The translations under genes and the position numbers were made by a program. From the NCBI GenBank assembly GCA_030600865.1, contig JAUVUS010000052.1, positions 1-9,951 of the forward strand: a stretch of DNA of 9,951 nt, written 5' to 3'. The DNA comes from Bacteroidales bacterium (lineage in GTDB: Bacteria > Bacteroidota > Bacteroidia > Bacteroidales > UBA12077). The notes below the pieces were generated by a model. It was not told the DNA's origin. It ran no database searches and worked only from the letters and a program-made list of their open reading frames with translations. Of this stretch, positions 1 to 5,534 are shown one piece after another; position 1 is the first letter of the stretch, and the number at the start of each line of letters is the position of its first letter.

Positions 1-12
1 AATTTTAAAATT

Positions 13-330
13 ATGACAGTAGAAGTTAACGATTCAAATTTTGAAGAAATAGTATTAAAATCTGACAAACCTGTTATTGTAGATTTTTGGGCAGAATGGT
101 GTGGCCCTTGCAGAATGATCGGCCCAATTGTTGAAGAGTTATCAGAGGATTATAAAGACCAGGCTGTTTGCACAAAACTTGATGTTGATAGCAGTCCCGG
201 AGTTGCATCAAAATACGGAATCAGAAATATACCTACAATTTTATTCTTTAAAAATGGTGAAATTGTTGACAAACAAGTAGGTGCTGTTCCAAAAAGTAAT
301 CTTGAAGCAAAACTTAAACCTTTATTATAA
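13..330 (+). CDS. trxA: Thioredoxin
   Basis: Small cytoplasmic dithiol-disulfide oxidoreductase that passes electrons from thioredoxin reductase to targets such as ribonucleotide reductase. The 105-residue product is full length for the family. Visible hallmarks are the WCGPC active site at residues 29-33, the buried aspartate in VDFWA (D24), and the cis-proline in NIPT (P74) facing the active site. There is no signal peptide, so a cytosolic role is expected. One further cysteine (C53) lies outside the active site. The ATG sits in an A/T-rich context without a clear Shine-Dalgarno, as is usual in Bacteroidota. Only 12 bases of upstream sequence are visible, so promoter and upstream partner are unknown. 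A strong terminator follows directly, so trxA ends its transcription unit. Confidence 0.97.
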   Translation: MTVEVNDSNFEEIVLKSDKPVIVDFWAEWCGPCRMIGPIVEELSEDYKDQAVCTKLDVDSSPGVASKYGIRNIPTILFFKNGEIVDKQVGAVPKSNLEAKLKPLL

Positions 331-355
331 CGAAGTTTCCTTTTTTTCATAATAC

Positions 356-390
356 AAGGGCATGAAAAATAATTTCATGCCCTTTTTATT
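356..390 (+). terminator. Rho-independent terminator of trxA
   Basis: A 12-bp perfect stem (356-367 with 373-384, core AGGGCATGAAA / TTTCATGCCCT) closes a 5-base AATAA loop and runs into a T tract (383-387, then ATT). It begins 26 bases after the trxA stop. This is a canonical intrinsic terminator reading in the plus direction. Confidence 0.9.
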
Positions 391-459
391 TGTCATCACT
401 TTTTTAAATCACTATTTTTATTTACTAAAGCTGAAATACACCGTTTATTATTCAAAATG

Positions 460-546
460 CCATATTTGCGAAAAACAAATATGGATTGAATATATAACGG
501 CATTAACCATTCTAAACTTCAAAATACCATCCCGATTTAAACGGGA
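460..546. repeat. Two small hairpins in the trxA-radC gap
   Basis: The 264-base gap between trxA and radC has no convincing gene. It contains a perfect 9-bp inverted repeat, CCATATTTG (460-468) with CAAATATGG (476-484) and a 7-base loop, and a weaker 5-bp one, TCCCG (530-534) with CGGGA (542-546). AATGCC (456-461) could pair alternatively with GGCATT (499-504). Neither hairpin has a downstream T tract, so they are not obvious terminators. They lie in the likely 5' leader of radC; function unknown. Confidence 0.4.
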
Positions 547-594
547 CGACATTTTGAAGAAGAATTTAGTATTACAAAAAATATTTGGTGATAA

Positions 595-1290
595 ATGGAA
601 AAATATTCTAACTTAACTATAAAAGACTGGGCAGTTGAAGATCGCCCTCGCGAAAAACTTGTAAAAAAGGGTGTTCAAAGCTTAAGCGATGCCGAAATTA
701 TTGCTCTTTTAATCGGGTCGGGAACAAGAAATGAATCCGCAGTTGAGCTATCCAAGAAAGTACTCAAATCTGCCAATAATAATTTAAATGAATTAGGAAA
801 ACTTAATATCCGGGATTTAACCAAAATGAAAGGTATTGGAGAAGCTAAAGCCATTACAATCCTGGCAGCACTTGAATTGGGCAGAAGAAGAAAAATATCA
901 GAAATAATTGTAAAAAAGAAAATAACACAAAGCAAAGATGTGTTCGAATTATTTCAACCAACGATAGGAGATCTTCCTCATGAAGAATTCTGGATTCTTT
1001 TATTAAACAGGTCAAACCGTATAATTGAAAAAATTAAAATTAGTCAGGGAGGCGTTTCCGGTACTGTAATCGATATTAAAATAATTTTAAAGCATGCAAT
1101 TGAAAAATTGGCTTCATCAATTATTTTATGCCATAATCACCCGTCGGGAAATAAGACCCCGAGTAGCGCCGATGATGCTATAACTAACAAATTAAAAAAC
1201 GGGGCAGAATTGCTCGACATTCAGGTGATTGATCATATAATCGTGGCAGATGTAGAATACTTTAGCTACGCTGATGAAGGGAAGCTCTGA
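595..1290 (+). CDS. radC: RadC family protein (JAB/MPN domain)
   Basis: 231 residues, the normal size for RadC (UPF0758). The N-terminal half holds the conserved family start (WAVEDRPREKL, residues 12-22) and a helix-hairpin-helix around residues 72-96 (MKGIGEAKA). The C-terminal half is a JAB1/MPN metalloprotease-like domain with the JAMM zinc motif HNHPSG...S..D: H180, H182, S190 and D193, with a candidate glutamate at 130/131 (PHEEFW). All metal-binding positions are intact. RadC was once linked to DNA repair, but its biochemical role is unsettled; the family also occurs on mobile elements, though this copy has the ordinary chromosomal length. The start is supported by a GGTG five bases upstream and by alignment of the conserved N-terminus. 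It lies alone between trxA and upp. Confidence 0.93.
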   Translation: MEKYSNLTIKDWAVEDRPREKLVKKGVQSLSDAEIIALLIGSGTRNESAVELSKKVLKSANNNLNELGKLNIRDLTKMKGIGEAKAITILAALELGRRRKISEIIVKKKITQSKDVFELFQPTIGDLPHEEFWILLLNRSNRIIEKIKISQGGVSGTVIDIKIILKHAIEKLASSIILCHNHPSGNKTPSSADDAITNKLKNGAELLDIQVIDHIIVADVEYFSYADEGKL

Positions 1291-1361
1291 TAGTCACGAG
1301 GTGACTTAGTAAGAAAATATGTGCATAACAACCTCTATATCATTTAGTTACCCCGTGACTT
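1291..1361. repeat. Imperfect 20-bp inverted repeat after radC
   Basis: The bases at 1291-1310 and 1342-1361 are reverse complements at 15 of 20 positions, including a run of seven (CGTGACT). The left arm is itself a 6-bp hairpin, AGTCAC (1292-1297) with GTGACT (1301-1306) and a 3-base loop, so two alternative structures compete. It starts directly after the radC stop. There is no clear U tract, so it may be a weak terminator, an mRNA 3'-end structure or a REP-like relic. Confidence 0.5.
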
Positions 1362-1387
1362 TCGGATTTAAAGTAAATGATAAATAT

Positions 1388-1420
1388 ATTGAAGTTCATT
1401 CCAAAAAAGATTTAACTTTG
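1388..1420 (+). promoter_or_regulatory. Candidate Bacteroidota-type promoter for upp
   Basis: A perfect TAnnTTTG match (TAACTTTG, 1413-1420) has an ATTG (1388-1391) 21 bases upstream, matching the -33/-7 layout of the Bacteroidota primary sigma factor. Transcription would start near 1427, giving a leader of roughly 28 bases before the upp ATG at 1455. Chance matches are possible in AT-rich DNA, but both boxes and the position fit. Confidence 0.5.
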
Positions 1421-1454
1421 AACATTTACAAATTGCTAATTTAAAATAACTGAT

Positions 1455-2105
1455 ATGCTGCATATCCTTGCTCAAAAAAACTCCTTACTGAACCAGTTTA
1501 TTGCAGAATTGCGTGATAAGGAAGTTCAGAAAAACAGTTTGCGTTTCAGAAGAAACATGGAACGTTTAGGAGAAATATTTGCATACGAAATAAGTAAACA
1601 TATCGATTATAAAGAAAAAGAAATAACAACTCCCTTAGGTGTTTCAAAAATGAATATCCCAATTTCGAAAATTGTAATCGCCACAATTCTGCGTGCAGGA
1701 TTACCTTTTCATAACGGATTATTAAATTATTTTGATACTGCTGAAAATGCATTTATCTCAGCTCACCGAAAATACCATAAAGACGGGTCTTTTACCATAC
1801 AATTTGAGCATTTATCAAGCCCTGACATTGAAGGTAAAACCCTGATTCTTTCTGACCCAATGCTCGCCTCAGGAGCTTCAATGGAAATAGCATATAAAGC
1901 TTTAATTGAAAGAGGAAACCCTAAACATACACACATTGTAACAATTATTGCCAGCAACCAGGGAATAAACTATGTGAAAAAACATATCAACATGGAAAAC
2001 ATTACTATTTGGACAGGTGATGTTGATGACGAACTAACATCAAAATCATATATTGTTCCCGGGCTGGGTGATGCCGGCGACTTGGCCTTTGGTAGTAAAA
2101 TGTAA
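1455..2105 (+). CDS. upp: Uracil phosphoribosyltransferase
   Basis: Converts uracil plus PRPP to UMP in pyrimidine salvage; cytosolic. The 216-residue product is the expected length for Bacteroidota Upp. The N-terminal LNQFIAELRD...LRFRRNMERLGE block is typical, ATILRAGLPFHNG (about residues 75-87) matches the conserved hydrophobic and arginine segment, and the PRPP-binding loop is SDPMLASGAS at 133-142. The C-terminal uracil-binding signature GLGDAGD is at 203-209, followed by FGSKM at the end. The ATG start agrees with the family N-terminus, and a TAnnTTTG promoter candidate lies just upstream, so it is probably transcribed alone. Its downstream side borders the accessory interval. Confidence 0.96.
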   Translation: MLHILAQKNSLLNQFIAELRDKEVQKNSLRFRRNMERLGEIFAYEISKHIDYKEKEITTPLGVSKMNIPISKIVIATILRAGLPFHNGLLNYFDTAENAFISAHRKYHKDGSFTIQFEHLSSPDIEGKTLILSDPMLASGASMEIAYKALIERGNPKHTHIVTIIASNQGINYVKKHINMENITIWTGDVDDELTSKSYIVPGLGDAGDLAFGSKM

Positions 2106-2270
2106 TTAACCGGAAAGCCGTTTCTAACATTCAACTACCTGGCTTTTAATATATTTATCATGTCAAATTGCTGGTTACTCGTTACTTGTTTGTCTCAATA
2201 AATATAATAAGCCAATCATAGAAAAAGAATATCTAATTGCATGTTGATTTTAGACAAACTTAAAATTGAT

Positions 2271-2323
2271 AACTGCAATATAACACCTTTTGTATCCCAA
2301 AATATGTAATTGGCAGTTTTTAG
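2271..2323 (+). terminator. Long imperfect hairpin followed by T5
   Basis: AACTGC (2271-2276) pairs with GCAGTT (2313-2318); after a bulged G, AAT (2277-2279) pairs with ATT (2309-2311). An inner stem TTTTG (2288-2292) with CAAAA (2298-2302) closes a TATCC loop. The outer stem runs into TTTTTAG (2317-2323). It may end upp transcription, although it is 166 bases past the stop. Its AAC...GTT ends also recall a short attC, but no gene cassette precedes it. Confidence 0.4.
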
Positions 2324-2394
2324 CAACTACTTTCAAATAGTACCTTTTTACTTGATCAACATCCTTTCTCAGCATTAAAAGTGAATATTTTTGA

Positions 2395-2402
2395 TATATT
2401 TG
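2395..2402 (+). promoter_or_regulatory. TAnnTTTG -7 element in front of the cassette
   Basis: TATATTTG at 2395-2402 matches the Bacteroidota -7 consensus exactly; transcription would start near 2408, before the cassette boundary at 2415/2416. No TTG is present at the expected -33 spacing, so support is partial. It lies in the flank, not in the cassette, and would play the part of an external promoter for the promoterless cassette gene. Confidence 0.35.
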
Positions 2403-2414
2403 TTATAACAACAA

Positions 2415-4873
2415 GTTACCAGCCATTAAAAACAAACTGAATGCTTGAATATGACTTTTTAATATTATCACCAAACGAATTTGAAAATATTTCTCGCGAT
2501 TTATTGCAAAAAAAACTTAGTATTTACATCGAAAGTTTTACAACAGGAAGAGATGGTGGAATTGATTTTCGTCACACAACAGACAAATCAAAAACCTATT
2601 TGATTCAATCTAAAAGATATAAAGACTTTAATTCTTTATATAATAATCTTAAAAAAGAAGCAATTAAAGTCGCCAGATTAAAGCCAGATAAGTACTATTT
2701 AACCACAAGTGTTGGTTTAACTCCAAATAACAAAGCAGGTATACAAAAATTATTTTCACCCTATATTAAGAAAACTGAAGATATTTTAGGAAAGGATGAC
2801 CTAAATAATTTGCTTGGACAATTTAATGAGATTGAAAAAAAGTATTATAAACTTTGGTTGTCAAGTATTAATATTTTTGAAAAAATTCTTCACAGTAAAA
2901 TTTATAATCAATCATCTTTTGAGCTTGAAGAAATAAAGGAACAAGTTAAGTTATACGTACAGAATAATAGCTTTAATGAGTCATTGTCTATATTGCAAAA
3001 GAATCGCTATGTTATTATTTCAGGAATACCAGGAATAGGTAAAACAACCTTAGCTCGAATTTTAATTCTTTATTTACTGTCATCTGATTTTGATGAGTTT
3101 GTATATTTGACAGATTCTATTGATGAAGGATATGAATATTTTAATGATGAAAAGAAGCAAGTTTTCTTTTTTGATGATTTTCTTGGGAAAATCAGATTTG
3201 ATGCAAAAAATGAAGTTAATGTAGACAATAAAATTGTAAAGTTTATCGAGAAAATAAAGAAAACTCCAGACAAAATATTAATTTTTGCAACAAGAGAATA
3301 TATACTTAGTCAAGCAAGAAATACGTTTGAAGCATTTAATTTAAGCAATATTGAAATCGCCAAATGCATTTTAGATTTATCTTCCTACACTAGAATTATT
3401 AAAGCTCAAATTATTTATAATCATTTGTTTTTCGCAAATATACCAACAGCATATTTAATGGATTTAGTAGATAATGAGAACTACTTAAAACTAGTTAATC
3501 ATAAAAATTACAATCCTCGAATAATAGAAACTGTAATTAATCGAAAAATATGGAATCATTGCTCTCCTTCAGAATTCACAAAGGCTTTTAAATCATATTT
3601 TGACAATCCAGAGAGTGTATGGCAGTATGCTTTTGAAAACTCTCTCGATAAATTTTCTCAATATGTATTATTGGTCTTGTTGACTTCAGGAACCCCAATT
3701 TTAATATCTGATTTAGAATTGGCAGTAAAAGAATTTCTAATTAAGAATAATTATAAGTATTTCATAGGTTTTGATTCAATCACATTTGATAGAGCCATTA
3801 GAGAACTTGAAAATACATTTATAAAGACTCAAAAAGATTCATATGATGGTATCGTTGTTGAGTTTCAAAATCCATCAATTCAAGATTTTTTAGTTAATTA
3901 TCTAAATGGAAAGGAAGACTTGATTACAAGCCTAATTGAATCAATAATATTTTCAAATCAGTTTTTTAAAATATTCACAACTGATAGCCAAGTCGAAAAT
4001 AAAATCAGCCATTTTATAAAACTAACAAATAAACAGACACAAACGTCTATAGACAGGATTAAGGATATATATAATCAGCTAAACACATCAAAAGTTCTAA
4101 AACTTACCCAAAATAAAAGTGAGAAATTCTCATGGTATAAATACACGAGTTACATTTATTCATTTCTTTTTCAAATTTATTCAGAGCTCGGTGCAAAAAA
4201 TGAAGATGCAAAGAACTTCGTATATGAAAAATTTCAGGAGCTTATCTTAATAGATGAAATTTCATATACTGAACAAGACTATTATATTAAGCTTCTTTCG
4301 ATACTTGATTTATCAAATCTTTCCTTTAATGAAGAAGAACTCATGGATAAATTTATATTAAATATTAAATGGATTGACAACATTGAAGTATTTACAAAGA
4401 TAGAAGAAATATTTCCTACAACATTTAGAGATACTATCAATGATGATTATTTTATTGAAAAAGTAACAGAAGTAATTCAGGAAGAAATAGGTAATACTGA
4501 GGATTCTGACACCTATGATTTAATTGGGAAAATTGAAAATATTGAGACTAAATTTGATTTTGACTATCAAAATGAGATTAGTGATTTAAAACAAAAAGAG
4601 GAAGAATATAATGGATATATCGAATCTCAAATTGACAGTTACATTGAAGACCGAAGAGATTTTAATGAACCTGAGGAATTAGACATAAAGGAAGAAACAG
4701 AAATTATAAATCAAATATTTAACTCATTAATTAATGAATAAATAACGGCTGGTAACAATGTATAAAAATAATAGCCGAAACAGTAGTAAAATCAAGGCTT
4801 GTAACCCGCTTCAATTTCATCGTAAACTGAAAGTGAGTTACTCCGCAATCGGCTACTATTCTTATACTTAACG
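2415..4873 (+). mobile_element. Solitary integron-type gene cassette carrying a nuclease-NTPase gene
   Basis: The unit starts at G^TTACCAGCC (2415-2424) and ends at AACG^TT (4870-4875), about 2.46 kb, with one plus-strand ORF nearly filling it (25 bases before the ATG). The 10-base GTTACCAGCC at the left is exactly the reverse complement of GGCTGGTAAC at 4747-4756 (12 of 13 with one mismatch). In integron cassettes the 5' end (TTRRRY) is complementary in this way to the start (RYYYAAC) of the 3' attC. Here an attC-like ~130-base hairpin follows the ORF. The gene is visibly more AT-rich than its neighbours: hand-counted 60-base lines gave 23-35% G+C, against 35-45% in fumarase and sppA. No integrase is nearby, so this would be a lone cassette at a secondary G^TT site. 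The core boxes deviate from the strict consensus. The alternative is a non-integron element with short terminal inverted repeats. Confidence 0.6.
2441..4741 (+). CDS. Mrr-like restriction nuclease domain fused to nSTAND3-type NTPase; probable defence protein
   Basis: A 766-residue fusion protein. Residues ~10-130 look like a PD-(D/E)xK nuclease of the Mrr type: helix with FE (14-15), GRDGGID with D42, and the QxK motif Q56-S57-K58. A P-loop NTPase follows. Walker A is GIPGIGKTT (195-203), Walker B is VFFFDDFLG (241-249, D245/D246), and a sensor-like ATRE lies at 283-286. The FDDFLG signature is characteristic of nSTAND3 modules, whose relatives are often fused to nucleases in predicted anti-phage systems. 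FQNPSIQDFL (475-484) marks the winged-helix end of the NTPase core. Residues ~500-766 are predicted helical, acidic near the end, with no recognised domain, possibly the sensor. All catalytic residues seem present. There is no signal peptide or membrane segment, so it is likely cytosolic. No Shine-Dalgarno is visible; the ATG is the only start that keeps the nuclease domain. Domain calls are strong; target and trigger are unknown. Confidence 0.85.
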   Translation: MLEYDFLILSPNEFENISRDLLQKKLSIYIESFTTGRDGGIDFRHTTDKSKTYLIQSKRYKDFNSLYNNLKKEAIKVARLKPDKYYLTTSVGLTPNNKAGIQKLFSPYIKKTEDILGKDDLNNLLGQFNEIEKKYYKLWLSSINIFEKILHSKIYNQSSFELEEIKEQVKLYVQNNSFNESLSILQKNRYVIISGIPGIGKTTLARILILYLLSSDFDEFVYLTDSIDEGYEYFNDEKKQVFFFDDFLGKIRFDAKNEVNVDNKIVKFIEKIKKTPDKILIFATREYILSQARNTFEAFNLSNIEIAKCILDLSSYTRIIKAQIIYNHLFFANIPTAYLMDLVDNENYLKLVNHKNYNPRIIETVINRKIWNHCSPSEFTKAFKSYFDNPESVWQYAFENSLDKFSQYVLLVLLTSGTPILISDLELAVKEFLIKNNYKYFIGFDSITFDRAIRELENTFIKTQKDSYDGIVVEFQNPSIQDFLVNYLNGKEDLITSLIESIIFSNQFFKIFTTDSQVENKISHFIKLTNKQTQTSIDRIKDIYNQLNTSKVLKLTQNKSEKFSWYKYTSYIYSFLFQIYSELGAKNEDAKNFVYEKFQELILIDEISYTEQDYYIKLLSILDLSNLSFNEEELMDKFILNIKWIDNIEVFTKIEEIFPTTFRDTINDDYFIEKVTEVIQEEIGNTEDSDTYDLIGKIENIETKFDFDYQNEISDLKQKEEEYNGYIESQIDSYIEDRRDFNEPEELDIKEETEIINQIFNSLINE

Positions 4874-4879
4874 TTGAAA
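4747..4879. repeat. attC-like recombination site (folded hairpin)
   Basis: The outer boxes are TGGTAAC (4750-4756) and GTTGAAA (4873-4879), variants of RYYYAAC and GTTRRRY. Inside, 4760-4778 pairs with 4849-4867 over 19 positions; 17 are Watson-Crick and two are A-C on the top strand. A lopsided internal loop follows, then an inner hairpin: 4801-4811 with 4831-4841, and CAATTT (4812-4817) with AAACTG (4824-4829) around a CATCGT loop. The ~130-base total lies within the known attC size range. It may also act as a transcription terminator for the cassette gene. Confidence 0.6.
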
Positions 4880-4917
4880 AAAATGCCGCAAGCAGACGAA
4901 GTAAAACCTTTTAATAA

Positions 4918-5400
4918 TTACAACTTTCTAACTTCAGAAACATCCTTGCATTCCGCAAGCAATTCACTTAAAGTTTTATTAAGTTTTGGATGAGCATATT
5001 CTGGTGAAATTTCTACCAATGGTTCCATTGTAAATCTTCTTTTATGTAATTGTTCATGTGGAATAATTAATTCCTGCTCATGAATTATTTCATCATTATA
5101 AAATAAAATATCAACATCTATTGTTCTTGATGAATACTGCTCTGATTGTCTGACTCGTCCTAATTCGTTCTCAATTTCAAAACATTTATTCAATATTTCT
5201 TTAGGAGATAAATCTGTTGAAACATTAAAGACCTGATTTAAGAAATCTTGTTCAGAGTTAAAGCCCCAGGGAGCAGTCTCATAAATTGAAGATTCTTTAA
5301 TAATCTCTCCTATCTTTTCCACTATTATCTTTTTAGCTCTATCTAACAAGCTATATCGATCGCCAAAATTCCCTCCAGTTAATAAATAAACCTGATTCAT
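4918..5400 (-). CDS. folK: 2-amino-4-hydroxy-6-hydroxymethyldihydropteridine diphosphokinase (HPPK)
   Basis: Transfers pyrophosphate from ATP to 6-hydroxymethyl-7,8-dihydropterin in folate synthesis; cytosolic. I place the start at the ATG at 5400 (160 residues, near the family norm of about 158). A TTG at 5433 would extend the frame by 11 residues but adds nothing conserved before VYLLTGGN. Motifs are TGGNFGDR (8-15), YETAPWGF (40-47), the metal-binding SRTIDVDILFY with D95 and D97, PHEQLHKRRF (114-123) in place of the common PHP..hxRxF, and the end block PLVEISPEYAHP (127-138). It is divergent from sppA, and its stop is about 40 bases from the cassette's right boundary. No clear terminator is seen, only a T7 tract on the minus strand at 4877-4883. 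Confidence 0.95.
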   Translation of the reverse strand: MNQVYLLTGGNFGDRYSLLDRAKKIIVEKIGEIIKESSIYETAPWGFNSEQDFLNQVFNVSTDLSPKEILNKCFEIENELGRVRQSEQYSSRTIDVDILFYNDEIIHEQELIIPHEQLHKRRFTMEPLVEISPEYAHPKLNKTLSELLAECKDVSEVRKL

Positions 5401-5436
5401 TATATATAATAAATTAAAAGCATCCTTTTTCAACTA

Positions 5437-5444
5437 CAAATGTA
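5437..5444 (-). promoter_or_regulatory. Candidate -7 element for folK
   Basis: On the minus strand TACATTTG is an exact TAnnTTTG match, 37 bases before the folK ATG at 5400. A TTG at the proper -33 spacing is not seen, so the call rests on the -7 box and position. If right, the TTG at 5433 lies at or before the transcription start, which favours the ATG start. Confidence 0.4.
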
Positions 5445-5465
5445 ACATCAAATAATAATTTATTG

Positions 5466-5497
5466 TTTGTATAATGGTTTTAAAAAATATAATTTTA
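5466..5497 (+). promoter_or_regulatory. Candidate promoter for sppA
   Basis: TTTG (5466-5469) is followed after 20 bases by TAATTTTA (5490-5497), a 7-of-8 match to TAnnTTTG. Transcription would begin near 5504, about 30 bases before the sppA ATG. The region is very AT-rich, so this is a modest call. Confidence 0.35.
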
Positions 5498-5534
5498 ACA
5501 TCTTTCAATAAAGTCTAACTAAATACAATTAATA

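Larger units (their letters stand above)
2106..2440. other. Gene-free interval between upp and the nuclease-NTPase gene
   Basis: 335 bases with no credible ORF. It contains a weak stem after upp (AAAGCC 2114-2119 with GGCTTT 2141-2146, 21-base loop, then T-rich), a longer hairpin at 2271-2318, a TATATTTG promoter-like box at 2395-2402, a 12-bp palindrome at 2400-2411 and the left cassette boundary at 2415/2416. No integrase gene, attI site with recognisable features or second convincing attC was seen here. Confidence 0.7.

Noticed and set aside
362..616. 84-residue plus-strand ORF between trxA and radC
   Set aside because: It begins inside the trxA terminator stem, overlaps the radC start, and has a low-complexity composition without recognisable motifs. 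It is a chance reading of AT-rich DNA.
1319..1444. 41-residue ORF between radC and upp (MCITTSISFS...)
   Set aside because: No ribosome-binding signal and no recognised motif. It overlaps the right arm of an inverted repeat and the candidate upp promoter, so it is better explained as non-coding.
2171..2190. CTGGTTACTCGTTACTTGTT resembling a degraded cassette end box
   Set aside because: It contains GTTAC twice but lacks an associated hairpin or a complementary partner. The similarity to CTGGTAAC is too short to call.
2415..4756. Flanking GTTACCAGCC / GGCTGGTAAC read as terminal inverted repeats of a transposon
   Set aside because: No transposase and no obvious target duplication were seen, and the right copy is followed by a long structured hairpin ending in AACGTT. 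The gene-cassette model explains both the repeat and the hairpin. The transposon reading is kept only as an alternative.
5401..5433. TTG start for folK giving 171 residues
   Set aside because: The extra 11 residues precede the conserved HPPK N-terminus, and the candidate -7 box places the transcription start at about that point. The ATG at 5400 gives the family length and puts the metal aspartates at 95 and 97.
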